A stretch of 64,000 nucleotides of DNA, from assembly GCA_022702545.1 (NCBI GenBank), contig JAHRBC010000004.1, positions 124,001 through 188,000 on the forward strand, given 5' to 3'. The stretch comes from Phycomyces nitens (Eukaryota > Mucoromycota > Mucoromycetes > Mucorales > Phycomycetaceae). Shown piece by piece: positions 1-11,721 of this stretch; the first letter of the stretch is position 1, and every line of letters starts with the position of its first letter. The notes below the pieces were generated by a model. That model did no database searches. It saw nothing but the letters and a program-made list of their open reading frames with translations, and was not told where the DNA came from. Position numbers and translations under genes: made by a program.

Positions 1-250
1 GGGGCAGAATAGATGGTACGCGAAAGCGAAATCCAGGCAAGTATGGTGAGGCTAGAATTGAGTGAAGAAGGGGCTCGAATGCGATGTTGAAAAGTAAAGG
101 CGAGAGAGGATCACCCTGTTGAAGGCCTCGCCCCTGTGGGAATGGTGTGGATATATATCCATTGACGTTCACATGTATTTGCGTGGCAAAGAAAAGGGCA
201 CAAACTGCATCGATGAACATAGTGGGCAGACCAAGGCAGGACATAACCAA
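1..250 (-). pseudogene. LINE reverse transcriptase fragment (ORF2 part)
   Basis: Read on the minus strand, this stretch stays open and gives the reverse transcriptase core of a non-LTR retrotransposon. It has a typical QGDPLSPLLFN motif preceded by a Pro-Gln-Gly-Arg-Gly-Leu stretch. The frame is cut at 250 by the CACTGGGAAAACGG end of element P1 and runs off the left edge of the window. The LINE at 32386-34399 has the same strand and ends inside the endonuclease domain, so the two pieces are likely parts of one LINE. However, the segment of ORF2 that should lie between endonuclease and RT (several hundred bp) is absent from both sides. Family: Tad-like fungal LINE (inference). Confidence 0.75.
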
Positions 251-264
251 CACTGGGAAAACGG
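248..264 (+). repeat. P1 left terminal inverted repeat with flanking CAA
   Basis: CACTGGGAAAACGG (251-264) is identical to both ends of element C (15029-15042 and, inverted, 25689-25702). The flanking trinucleotide is CAA. Confidence 0.75.
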
Positions 265-1954
265 TGGGCTATTCTACTGTGCACAGTTAACTGAGAACGT
301 GGAGAAAGCTGAAGCAAATTTGCAACTCAACACGTTTTTTTGTGATCACCTTGAAAATATTGTTTTATTGTATTTAATTGGCTCGGATATAAAGAACAGG
401 AGATAATATTTTTATACTCTTATAAAACCGTAGCAAATAAAGCATATGTAACACTTGTTTCCTTTTTGTTTAAACTTCAATACACAAATACCATGTCTTC
501 TACTTCCGATGTCTACAATGAGAAGTGCTTTTGCCCTAGATGCAGTACAAGCAAGAATGGTTACAGTCTTGTCCAGAAACTGACTGCTCAACGTCATGCA
601 AAGAGAGCAAGATTAGAGCGTCTTGAAAATTGCGAAAGGGGCAAGTTACTTTTGTAAACACTCTATGAATTGTATCATAATATATTTTACTAGAAATCTC
701 CTCTCAACGCAATATGATAGATGTTGATTTTGAACGTAAGGATTATTTATTGGCATAGCAATAGAAACTAAATAACTACTATATTCTATATCTGGCTACC
801 TTGTTCCATAAAGTCGGGTCCTCAGATGTACTTGGTGATCAGGAGAACTCGCCATTTTTGGAAGCCGATCCTTTTGCCGATCATGGCGAAATTGGTGCTG
901 ACAATGAGGCTAATGCCGATGCTGATGCTGATACCGATGCCAATGAGAATGAGATGGACGGTGGTGATGATGACGACGAGGGCGATTTGGAAGAGATCGA
1001 AGTTGAGGAGTTGGATGGTGAAGGTCAGTGTTAAATAGAGAAAAAGCCTAAAAAATTGGGTGTTAATATTTTCCATTTTAAAATAGATCCTTTTGCCTCC
1101 CCCCAAATGCCTGAAAACCCAGTGCACAGGTTCATCGCCATTTCTGTTGTCCTGTTTGCATCCCGTTATGTGGCTGACAAGGGCGCCGTTGTCTTGATCG
1201 AGTTTGTCAACAAGCTCTTGACAATCTATGATCAAGATTTCCAACTGCCCACAAGCCTGCTTGGTCTGCAGCGCATGACAGGATTTTCAGCCATGTCCCA
1301 AGGAATAAGGAAATCTGTTGTGTGCCAGGATTGTCACAAGGTGTACGAGGAAGCTGGGTCTGTTCCCCTTTGGTGCGATTTCCAGAAGCCAGGAGCACGT
1401 TCCTCTTGCGATTCCCAGTTGATGAAGGTGTCATCATCAGGTGCTTTGGTAGCCAGACGCCAACACAACTACCATTCTGTCAAGCAGGCGTTGAGAGTGT
1501 TTTTCCTCCGCCCAGATTTCGAAGCAAGAATCCGCCATTGGAACAAGGAGCTGAAGGTCGAAGACACGATGTGCGATGTGTACGATGGCGCCATGTGGAA
1601 GGAGCTCAAGGACTTGAATGGTGTTTCTTTCGTCCAAGACCCACGTTCTCTCATGCTGACATTGAACGTTGACTGGTTCCAGCCGTTCGATGGGGTGACC
1701 TATTCCTGTGGTGCGATCTACTTGGCCGTCAACAATCTTCCTAGGGCTGAGCGATTCAAGGCAGAGAACATCATTCTTGTTGGACTTATGCCTGGGCCCA
1801 AGGAACCAAAATCTGACGAGATCAACCACTATCTCAAGCCGTTGGTGGACGATTTGGAAGAGCTGTACATTGGTGTGAAGATGCGAACTGCTGAGTGTTC
1901 ATCAGGTGTTACCGTCCGTGCTGCGTTGTTTATGGTGGCGTGCGACATTCCAGC

Positions 1955-1957
1955 TGC
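1955..1957 (+). repeat. target-site duplication TGC, left copy (element A)
   Basis: TGC precedes CACTGG at 1958. The matching TGC is at 8324-8326, directly after the CAGTG end. Sister transposases read straight through this point (Ala-Ala-Arg-Lys codons), confirming the empty site. Confidence 0.9.
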
Positions 1958-2199
1958 CACTGGAAAAACCCCTCGATTTCACCTAGTATAAATGGTGCAG
2001 ATGGGTACTAGAAACATAGAGCTTTTTTTCATCTCAGACATTATTTTTTTTAAAAATAAAAAGTATAATTTTGATGCATCCTATTGGTTCGGGCAAAGGA
2101 TCAAAGAACAATAGCCTTTTTCTTGTCTATAAAATGACAGCAAATAAAAATATGTAGCACTTGTTTCCTTTTTTATCTCACAATCAAATAATATAAACT

Positions 2200-5100
2200 A
2201 TGTCTTCTATTTCCGCACAAAACACTACTGCCTGTTACTGCAACAAATGCAGCAATAACCAGCAAGGATTCACTATTGTATCCAAGCGCACTTACCAACG
2301 CCATAGTAAGAGAGCAAGAACTGAAGAAACTGGCGAATTTGAGAGCAGTATGTATACTAGTGTTAATTTTCATTTACTGCGCAATAATAACTTGTATTTT
2401 TCAATTGAACTCAGGCACACAAAGTGATATGATGGATTTGGACGTTGAGGGTAAAATATATTTATTTGAAAACCAGTGCAGAGTAATAAACTAATCTAAC
2501 CCATATTTGCAGCAATGCCGATTATTGAATCCGAATCCGTGGCAGTTGACAGTCAGCCCAGCTTACCTTTTGGGGATTATGACCAAATAGTTGATGCCAA
2601 TCAACTTGACAATGAGGTCAATGGCGATGGTGCCGAAATCACCAACGACTCTGACAATGACAGTGATGATGAAGCCGATGTCGAGGAGATTGAGGTCGAG
2701 GAGTTTGATAGTGAAGGTCAGTATTGAATAGCTATAATACAAAAGCAAGCAAAAATTGAGTGTTAATAATTTTCCTTTTTAAATAATAGACCCTTTTGCT
2801 ACTCCTGGTATGCCCGAAAACCCAGTGCACAGAGCAATTGCCATTTTCGTTGTTCTGTTTGCATCCCGTTATGTGGTCGATAAGGGTGCTGTTGTCTTGA
2901 TTGAGTTCATCAACAAACTCTTGACGATTTACGGACAGGACTTCCAATTGCCCTCAAGCCTTTCTGGTCTCCAAAGCATGACGGGTTTCACTGCCTTGAC
3001 CAAGGGTGTAAAGAGATTCGTTGTGTGCCAGGATTGCCACATGGTGTATGAGGAAGCTGGGTCTGCTCCACTTCGGTGCGATTCTGCTAAGCTCGGTTCC
3101 CAATCTGTATGTGGTTGTCAATTGATGAAGCAATCGTCATCTGGTGCTTTGGTTGCCAAGAGATCGTACGTCTATCAGTCCGTCAAGCAGGCGTTGAGAG
3201 TCCTTTTCCTCCGCCCGGATTTTGAGACCAAGATTCGTCACTGGAACCAGGAGCTAAAAGTTGTAGACACCATGTGCGATATCTACGATGGTGCAATGTG
3301 GAAGGGTCTCCAGGACATGGGTGGTGTTTCGTTCGTTGCAGATCCACGTTCTTTGATGCTGACACTGAACATTGACTGGTTCCAGCCCTTTGATGGAATC
3401 AGCTATTCTTGTGGTGCCATCTATCTTGTAATCAATAATTTGCCTAGGGAGGAAAGGTTCAAGGCCGAAAATACTATTCTCGTCGGTCTGATGCCTGGAC
3501 CCAAGGAGCCAAAGACAGATGAGATCAACAGTTATCTCAAGCCGTTGGTCGATGAACTGGAGCAGTTGTTTGTTGGAATAAGGATCCCGACCTACGAGTG
3601 CCCGTCTGGTGTCAATGTCCGTGCTGCATTGTTGATGGTGGCGTGCGATATCCCAGCTGCAAGGAAGACGAGTGGGTTTACGGCACACAACAGCACCAAT
3701 GCATGCTACAAGTGCAATCGTCAGTTCTCTCGTTTGGAGGGGTCAAACCAGGTGGATTTCCGTGGATTTGACTATTCACAATGGTCTCTTCGGACATCAG
3801 TTGACAACAGACACCATGCAACACTTTGGAAAGATGCCCAGACGATTTCCGAAAGGCATGGACTTGAAGTTGAGAATGGTGTACGATGGTCAGAGCTTCA
3901 CCGCCTCCAGTATCTTGATCTTGTCCGCGCAACTGTGGTGGACCCCATGCACAACCTCTTCCTGGGAACCGCCAAGAGAATGGTTGAAAACTGGATCTCT
4001 GGTGGTGATTTGTCCAATGACGATCTTCTTGTGATGCAGGAGATAGCAGACACCATGGAGCTGCCAAGTGATTACAGTTCACTAAAGACAAAGATTGCCA
4101 GGGGATTTCCATTCATGAAAGCAGACGAGTGGAAATCTTGGGTGCTGGTATATTCGCCTGTTGCATTGAAGCCCGTTCTCCTGCGTCAAAAGTTTAACAG
4201 TTGGATGAACTTTGTGGATGCCTGCCGCCTGATTGTCAAGCCATCTGTGTCCTTCCAGGATGTTGACAATGCCCATCACCACCTTCAGCAATTCTGCCAA
4301 GAGTGCGAGCGCCTTTACCCTCCAAGTCTTCTCACCTGCAACATGCACCTGCACCTCCATCTTCATAAGACCATCAATGATTTTGGACCGGTGTACGGCT
4401 ATTGGCTCTTTGGGTTTGAGAGGTACAACGGATTGCTAAAGAACGTGAGCACGAATGGAAAGAATGGGTTTGAGGCAACCTACATGCGGAAATTTGTCCA
4501 GGACGTATTCAAGAATGATTATGTCAATGCTGTTCTACAATCTCCAAGCCAAGACATCTTCACTCCTCTCTTTTCAAACCTCCTCTCTGCCTCCACCTCT
4601 GCCTCTATCCCTACCCCCACACCCACACCCACACCAACACCAACACGACGCCCGTTCAGATTGCTGGATTTCATCGAAGCTTCAGAGAATTCTGAATTCC
4701 CAATCAAGGGTAACGAGCCTCTTCCCCCCTCTGCGTTTCCTCTGCTTCAAAAGTCTGCCACAAAAATGAGTGATATTGACTATCCTCAATTGTTGGCTTA
4801 CTATGTGGATACGTATGACATTGACACCCTCCAGCATTATCAACATGCCACTTCTTCTTCGTTGTTTGTTGACAATCAGATCGTGAAGCTGAAATCGATA
4901 AATCTCCTTGGCCAAGTTTATCGTGGACACAATAGCTCTGGAAATGGTGGATCTCGTGTACAAGCTTTGTTTGGTAGCAGCACTGGTGAGAACCAGACCG
5001 CCTATACTGGGCAGATACAGTATATTTTTGTTCATCAGTTTACGCCGCCTCTCTCTGCCTCTGTCTGTTTAAATCGTCGTGGCTATCAAAGCCAGCATGT

Positions 5101-5314
5101 CTTTGCCTTTGTGCGATGGAATGGTGTCTGTTATGAACGATCACGCAAAGATGAAGGTGTTGACATCTGTTTGCCCAGTTTTTCTCCTGCTACCAATGAG
5201 TGCATCTTGCCAGTGCATCGCCTTCTTTTGGAAGTTGCGACTGCCACACACACAAGCCGAAATGGTATAAAGAGGATGCTGGTCATTCCTTTGCCAAAGA
5301 AACTTTGCGTGTAA
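2200..5314 (+). CDS. Element A transposase (Tnp2/Plavaka-type DDE transposase), intact
   Basis: join(2200..2347, 2415..2450, 2513..2716, 2790..5314), 970 aa. All introns are GT..AG and keep phase, and exon lengths 148/36/204 are the same in element D. Residues about 10-40 hold a CxCxxC...TYQRH zinc-finger-like motif typical of fungal Plavaka-type transposase N-termini. Residues about 80-128 are very acidic. The catalytic domain has NIDWFQPFD (about residue 324), VDPMHNLFLG (about 514), and DFGPVYGYW followed by FERYNG (about 673), giving the expected D, D, E positions. A Pro-Thr repeat (coded by 4610-4645) forms a linker before the C-terminal region. The gene converges on the accessory gene, with about 125 bp between stop codons. 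Expected role: cutting and joining of CACTG ends in the nucleus. Confidence 0.9.
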
Positions 5315-5438
5315 TAAAAAAAAAATATCTTTTCTCTTTTATAAAGAACAAACAGAAATAGCATTGCCTTTATAAATGTCGTCAAAACGTAACGCGTGTC
5401 AAAAAAAAATAGATGGAGAGATAAAAAAAATTATTTTA

Positions 5439-6627
5439 TTAAAGCCCATGTCTAAGAGCCCACTGAGCAAGACTGGGATTTAAATTGGTCGGGACTGCCA
5501 CGTCCACAGTTCTGCCATAAACCCTTGACAGCAACTGGTGAGAGTTTGCTCCAAGTTGGAGACCAACGAATCTATCAATGACTTGGATAAATCGGTTGTA
5601 CTATCAATTGCACATTAGTAATCTAAAGTCATCCAAAATATTATTTATAATCAGCTCAACAACTCACTTCATCGCTTCTCCAACTTGGGCGGACGGTCCG
5701 AATCACACGTCTTCTTCCAGTTTCGGAGACTTCGTCATCTGATTCTCCTCCGGACATTGCTTCCTTGGGGAGTGCATTGGCACAATCCCGGCCCATCTCT
5801 TGGTTGATGGCAACCATGTTGCTGCCGTATGCCTTTGTTCGGCGCTTGTGGTTCTAATAATAACCTTGTTATTATTTTTTGGAATAGATTTTTAATATAT
5901 CAAGGATAACTTACTTCACCAGCACGTCTGGCTCTCCGTGAACGTGTGTTCGTGATCTCTTTTGCAGCAGCAGAGATCTTCTCCTGTTTGCATCTGTTGA
6001 TGAAGTTTTTGTGGAGCTTATCACGAAGATCCTTGGTTCTCATCCCATCACCAGCAAACTTGCGCTCCAGGACGACAAGAAGCCTGTTCACTAACTCCTT
6101 GTTTGGAGTCACATTAAAGTGAACATCCGTGTTCCACCTGGGCTTGTTAGTGTTGGCCAAGATCTCTGCTGGAGTATTTGCATGGAAATTTGGCTCCCAC
6201 AAGAACTCACGGATCTTTCTCTGATATAGTAAACAAGTTAATGAATTGATAATATAGTATAAGGTATAATGCTTACATTGACCTCCACTGATGTTTTATG
6301 GCTGGGTCCGGCCAAACCAATGGCCTCCACAACCGCAACATTGCTGGGTTCACTGGTGGCAGTGGCAGGAACCTCTTCTCCAAAATTGTCAATGGCCTTA
6401 ATGGCTTCACGGGTTCCAGCAATGATGACACCAAGTCTGGCATCCATCGTTACCAGTTTGGTGTTGGAGGTCACCAACTCGCCTTCTACATTGGTGACCT
6501 TATCTTCCACTCTGGTCATGTTGTCTTGAATTCCAGAGAGCATCTCGACAATTTGCTCCATGTTGGCAGGAGTGAGAGCAGGAGCAGGAGTGGGACGAGG
6601 AGCAATCAATCTTCTTTGGTTAACCAT
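5439..6627 (-). CDS. Element A accessory protein (conserved, function unknown)
   Basis: complement(join(5439..5600, 5668..5853, 5915..6220, 6277..6627)), 334 aa, intact. Exon 1 codes an N-terminal segment with regularly spaced hydrophobic residues (likely coiled coil) followed by an Ala/Pro/Ser-rich linker. Exon 2 (102 codons) is the most conserved part, with NKPRWNTDVHFN, PNKELV and a basic Arg/Lys-rich end. Exon 3 has an acidic SGGESDDE patch then RPSWRSDE. Exon 4 is a short C-terminal domain ending near PQW/AQWALR. Copies in P1, C and D have the same exon 2 and 3 lengths (306 and 186 nt). I do not recognise a named domain. By position it resembles the second, DNA-binding product of plant CACTA elements (TNPA-like role); this is inference. 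Confidence 0.8.
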
Positions 6628-6734
6628 TTTCTAGAATATGGTAAAGTATATTTCGATTATAATTATTAGTTTTTGTTCAATTGAAATAAAAATAAATATA
6701 ATATACATACAAAAACTGTTTTGTTGGGTGGGTG

Positions 6735-6764
6735 AGTAAGTGTGTGTGTGTGTGTGTGTGTGTG
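6735..6764 (+). repeat. (TG)n microsatellite upstream of accessory gene A
   Basis: About 13 TG repeats in the space between the divergent accessory and third genes. The corresponding spot in D (27172-27185) has a shorter CA tract, so the repeat is variable between copies. Confidence 0.85.
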
Positions 6765-7066
6765 TAAAGGTAAGAGAGGTTGAATATCAAAAAGGCCGTT
6801 ATATATAGGCATTTTGAATGACTATAAAGATGTTCCTCTATTGTCTTGAAGCACTGAGATGCAAATCGGCCTTGATATTGTTTTTGGGCTCAATCTATCA
6901 TGCTTTCCGCAGCATGCTTCAAAGGTGAAAAAAAATTTCAGACTCTCTCCTTTTTTTTTGGTTCCCTTTATTTTTCCTTTTCCTTGCTTTTTTGATATTG
7001 GCGCCTTTCTCTGGTAAGACATTTTTTATACCTCTTTATACACACAAATTAACCTCTTTTTCATAG

Positions 7067-7801
7067 ATGTGCGCTCCCATTGCAACTCATCCTTTCCACA
7101 ATGGCCATCTAGACAAATACTCACTGGCCGCATTCACTGGTACCATCATCTTGATAAAAATTATTTTCACTTTCTCTTTTAGATTGGCCAAACAACTTAT
7201 ATAGGGATGCCATCGGCACCAGGTAAAATTTTTTCTTTCAATCATACTTGTTCCCTCTCTGACTCTATTCCATTGTAGACTGCCCTTTCTATTCATGCCA
7301 TCGGCCTCCTCCATCATTCGCAATTGTAATCATAAAGGTAATATTCTTTATAAATCTCTTTTTGCTTATCCAAAATATTATTCAGATTATTTATTAATTA
7401 TTATTATTATGTGTTTTATAGACTCACTTGGGCTTCCTTTACACACCATACCCCCTACTTTGATAACCCATTTGGCTCCTGGTATGTAAATTAAATATAT
7501 CATCACTCTGTTCACCCATATTAATTTTTATTCCCTTTTTTATAGTAAAACCTGCCACACAGCCCATCCAGCCTTAAAATTCAAGTCCCCTTTGCGCACT
7601 CTTGCCCATCTCTTGCAATGTAAGTATATTTTGACACACAAAAATTTTCTCTTTGTACCCCACATCATTAACACTTCTTTATCTTTTACAGAACACTCCT
7701 GCAGCCCAAAAAATTGCTGGATATTCATATTTTTGCAGGTATTTTTTATGTAGAAAAATATTCCATCCAAATAGCAGCAAGCAACCGGGTAGAAACGGCT
7801 A
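7067..7801 (+). pseudogene. Element A third gene, small multi-exon ORF with early stop
   Basis: Exons 7067-7139, 7183-7222, 7279-7337, 7422-7481 and 7546-7577 (stop TAA) join in phase into 87 codons plus stop. The homologous gene in D keeps exactly the same exon lengths (73/40/59/60) but has TAC where A has TAA at 7575-7577. In D the frame continues through a further exon to 138 aa. A still has the downstream splice sites and the TAG at the homologous end, so it looks recently truncated. The predicted product is rich in Pro, His, Ser and Thr with no recognised domain. It is divergent from the accessory gene. The function is unknown. Confidence 0.65.
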
Positions 7802-8323
7802 GGCATAGGAATAGGCGTAATAATAGACCCTAAACCTAGAAACATTCTATTCTTTCCAATAAAAATAAAAGCGTAAACCATTACCAATCCAATATAAACG
7901 GGAAATCAAATAATGGGTGATATATTACTGGTGAAGAAGAATAAAGAGGCTTTCAAGTGTTTGATTTGATTGGTCTTGGGTAGTAACCACTAGTAGATAC
8001 ATCGAGTTTCTACAACTCGCAACATAAAGATATGTGACGTATCTGAACATTTCAACGACCACGTTGAGACGACCAAAATAGAACCGTTCTTTTAAATACT
8101 TTTTTTCATCGTTCCAAATCAGATCTATATACCGAAAGTGCTAACAGACCTCACCTGCGGCACATTTTTACATGTTTCTACTACTGCAAACCACGACACC
8201 GAGGTACCTGTGAAGCTAGCATGCCTCCTAGTTGAAAAAATATTTAAACTAGGTGAAACCCACCCCTTTTCAGTACCATAATGCCGGATTTCTGGTACTA
8301 CAAACAGCCCCTCTTTTGCAGTG
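7802..8323 (+). other. Element A right subterminal region, no gene seen
   Basis: AT-rich sequence with an AATAAA-like stretch just after the third gene and a TTTCACCTAG-type subterminal motif (inverted) near 8240. It is homologous to the left part of D (25728-26100, inverted). No open frame of interest was seen. Confidence 0.6.
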
Positions 8324-10092
8324 TGCCAGAAAGACGAGTGGGTTTACTTCCCACAACAGCACCCATGCATGCTTCAAGTGTAGTCGTGGTTTCTCTCGTT
8401 TGGATGGAACAAACAGCGTTGACTTTCGTGGCTTCGACTCTGCACAGTGGTCCCTTCGCAGTGGTGTCAAAAATCGGTTGCATGCTGAGGTGTGGAAGAG
8501 TGCCAGTACGCCCTCAGAAAGGCATCAGCTGGAAATCGAAAATGGCGTTCGATGGTCCCAGTTGCATCGCCTTGGATACTTTGACGTTGTTTGCTGCACG
8601 ATCATTGATCCCATGCACAATCTCTTCTTGGGTATGGCCAAGCGAATGGTTGAGAGGTGGATTGACGATGGCCTGATCACAGACCGTGATCTTGCTGCCA
8701 TGCAAAAGACTGCCGAGTCTATGGTTCTGCCGGCCAATTATGCTGTCCTCAAAGGCAAGATCGGAAAAGGCTTTTCCTACATGAAAGCAGACGAGTGGAA
8801 GTCCTGGGTCCTCGTATACTCTCCAGTCCTGTTGAAAGGTGTGCTCCCTCCTGACAACTTCAACAACTGGATCAGCTTTGTTGATGCCTGCCGCCTTTTG
8901 GTCAAGCCAGCAATCTCGTTTTCCGAGGCAACTGATGCCCACAATTTCCTGGAAACGTTCGGTCGAAGATGTCAGTCCCTATATCCTGCGAATCTTCTCA
9001 CTTGTAACATGCACCTACACCTTCATCTTCATACCATTATTTGTGATTTTGGACCAGTGTACGGTTATTGGCTGTTTTCATTTGAGAGATACAATGGATT
9101 GTTAAAAAACATCAAGACCAACAGACGAGACGGCTTTGAGTCCACCTACATGAAGAACTTTATTAATGATGCATACAAGGGCGATTATGTATCTTCTGTT
9201 CTTCAATGTCCCAGTCAAACCCCCTTCCGCCCCTTTATGTCCAAGCTTACCTCCTCCTCCTATGCCCCCTCCTATGCCATGTCTCAAGGCTCTTTCCGGT
9301 TGAGAGCATTTATGCAAGCCTCTATGAATCCACTCTCTATCAAAGGCAACGAACCTCTCCCTCCTACTGCATTGCCACTCTCTATGAAACCGTATGAATC
9401 AATGAATGACCTTGAATATCCCTATCTCTTGGAACACTATAAGCTCGTATATGCAAAGCCAGATTTAGTGGATTACCGACATGCCTCATCTTCGCTGTAT
9501 TTTGTTGACAACCAAATATGCAAGATCGCGTCTATCGATCTCCTTGGCCAGTCATACAAAGGCAAGAAGGGTACTGTCGGTCATGGTTCTTATGTTCAAG
9601 CTCTGTTCTCTGGAAATGACGACGAAAATCCGACTGCGTACACAGGCGAGATTCAATATATGTTTGTCCATTCCCAGTCTATGCCCCCTATGTCTCATGG
9701 CCGACTAAATCGTCATCACAATAAGCAACATGTTTTTGCGTACGTTCGCTGGTTTGTCTTTGATTCCGAGCGTACAAGAGAACATGAAAGTGTTGACATT
9801 TGTAGGCCACAATTTTCTCCAGCCAACTACCACAGTATTGTGCCTGTACATCACATTCTGTTAGAAGTAGCACTGGCTGAACATATGACCCAAAATAATG
9901 TAAAGAAGATACTGGTTATCCCTTTACCTAAAAAATATATGCTTAAGTTTTAATAAAATATGTCTTTACTCATTTTTAAACAAGATTGCATACCAGAATA
10001 AAATAAACAAGTATAGGATTTGAATGAGTCTTTAGGATTGAGTGCATGAGAGGAGCAAAGATGAGGTTTTTTTTATTTTTTTTTAAATTTTT

Positions 10093-11303
10093 TTAATTTC
10101 TAACGGCCCATTCAGGCGGGGGAGGGACCATTCCCTCCGGGACTGCTACTTCGTCGACGCGGCCAAACTTTCGACGAAGCATCTGACGATGTCTTGTTCC
10201 CAAGCCGGCAAGCACGTAGTCATCGACGAGTTCAAGGAAATGATTGAACTAAAATATTCATTAGTATTCTATAAAAATAATAAACAATATTCTTTGCAAA
10301 TTTATTTACCTCGTCGCTTTGCCAGCTTGGGCGCGCAGTGAGGATGCAACGCCCGAACGAAGCATCGCTCCCCTCATCGTCAGACTCACCCTCAGACATT
10401 GCTGCCTTTTGGATGAGATTGCTGCAGTCCCGGTCCATTTCTTGGTCAATCGCCGCCTTGTTATTGGAGTATGCCTCCCGGCGGCGAGTGAGATGCTGAT
10501 GAAATATATGATTGTCAATTGAGTTAATAGGAATCCTTTTCATAATAAAAATAATAACTCACGTCCGCCTGACGGCCATTTCTTCTTGAGCAAGCATTCG
10601 CTTCTGCTCGCTTCTCAAAAGACTTCTTCTCCTGAGTCCGCCTTCCATTGAAGTTGGTGTATATATACCGGCGGAGGTCAGGGTACCTCAACCCAGACTC
10701 GAGAAACCTTGGCTGGAGATAGGCCATTATCTCGAGTACCAACTCTTTGTTGGGACTCTCATTAAAGGCCATGTCCGTTCTCCAGCTAGGCTTTCGGTTG
10801 TTAGCCTCAACCAAGTCTGGGTTGTTGGACCTGAAGTTTTGGGTCTTCAGGTAGCGTCTGATGAAGCCCTAATATATTTTTAGAAGGTATTAGACTAGCA
10901 ATATATTTCAATAGTATATACTCACATACGCGCGGTTGGTTTCCTGCATTTGAGGAGCTTCAAACGCAGCAAGTGCAACCACAGTGGGGGAGAGAGGAGC
11001 AGCAGCAACGGGAGCAGCAACAATGAGGGCAGCAACAATGGGGGCAGCAGCAACGGAAGCAGCAGCAACAGGGGCAGAAGAAGTTGCCCCAGGGACATTT
11101 CCAAAACCATCCAAGATGACAATGGTACTGGCACCATCTTGGATGATAACACCAAGCCTGGTGTCCATAGTGGCTAGCCTGGTGCCAACAGAACGCACCT
11201 CTCCAGTCACATTGGACAAACCAGCCTCCACACTGGTCAATCTGTCCATCAATTCCCTGAACTCGTCGGTTGTTCGAGGAGCAATTGCACGTCTGTTTGC
11301 CAT
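10093..11303 (-). CDS. P1 accessory protein, intact
   Basis: complement(join(10093..10248, 10310..10495, 10563..10868, 10926..11303)), 341 aa. It has the same four-exon layout as in A and D, with identical exon 2 and 3 lengths. The N-terminal exon is longest here because of an Ala/Pro/Val-rich repeat (GCAGCAACx units, 10985-11080). The conserved block has SWRTDMAFN and PNKELV, and the acidic exon 3 patch has MSEGESDDEGSD. Sequence is diverged from A/D at most third positions, yet the frame is open throughout. This points to past selection on the protein. It faces the third gene (start 11722) across about 420 bp. No named domain recognised; possibly a DNA-binding partner of the transposase. 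Confidence 0.8.
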
Positions 11304-11721
11304 AATCTACAAAATATCAAATAATAATTTTCAATTGTTAATTGTCTTTATTTCATGGGATCTCATATAAAATATGTAATGTCTTATACATACAATTGAT
11401 ATTTGTTTTATTGAAAGGTTTTGGGAAGCAGAAGGGTGTGTTGTGTGTGAACAGGCCTTTGAGAATATAAAATACAGAGTATTTATAAAAAAAGAGTTTG
11501 ATGAGCGGATCCAAACACTTCTTGTACACACTAATGAATGACTCCATTTGTTTTTAGATTCTATCCATTACACCTATTCTGTCTCTGTTTCAAATTATAT
11601 ATCCTTGTATTCTTTTCTTTTTTGCTCTTTTTTCCTTTCCCTCGTTTCCTATATCCGGGCCCATTTTTTCTTTCTTTTTTACACCTCTTTACACTAAAAA
11701 ATTGGCGGCTTCTTTATAAAC

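Larger units (their letters stand above)
1958..8323 (+). mobile_element. Element A: complete nested CACTA-like transposon (6366 bp)
   Basis: The element starts CACTGGAAAAAC and ends CTTTTGCAGTG, flanked by a 3-bp TGC duplication inside the P1 transposase. It carries the full set: transposase (2200-5314, plus), accessory gene (5439-6627, minus) and third gene (7067-7801, plus). A stretch shared by both subterminal regions (TTTCACCTAG followed by AT-rich sequence) lies just inside the ends. D (25703-31957) is a close inverted relative. The transposase and accessory frames are undamaged, so this is the best candidate for an autonomous copy in the window. Only its third gene has an early stop relative to D. 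Confidence 0.9.
493..9953 (+). pseudogene. P1 transposase, Tnp2/Plavaka type, split by insertion of element A
   Basis: Exons 493-640, 694-735, 814-1023, then 1087-1957 continued at 8327-9953. Removing element A and one TGC copy restores one open frame of 966 codons (965 aa), so the gene was intact when A landed. The N-terminus has a CxCxxC...RH zinc-finger-like motif. An Asp/Glu-rich segment (exon 3) follows, then the DDE transposase: NVDWFQPFD (first Asp), IDPMHNLFLG (second Asp), and the HLHLHT...DFGPVYGYW / FERYNG block with the likely catalytic Glu. Exon 1 ends in a GC donor (GCAAGT), where sister copies have GT. The exon 3 acceptor has shifted downstream of the usual position. The 3' end is convergent with the accessory gene. 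Family assignment is by motifs; the joining is directly visible. Confidence 0.85.

Noticed and set aside
10908..11180. Ala/Ser/Gly- or Leu-rich frames on both strands over accessory exon 1
   Set aside because: They are shadows of the GCAGCAACA-type repeat that codes the Ala-rich linker of the minus-strand accessory protein.
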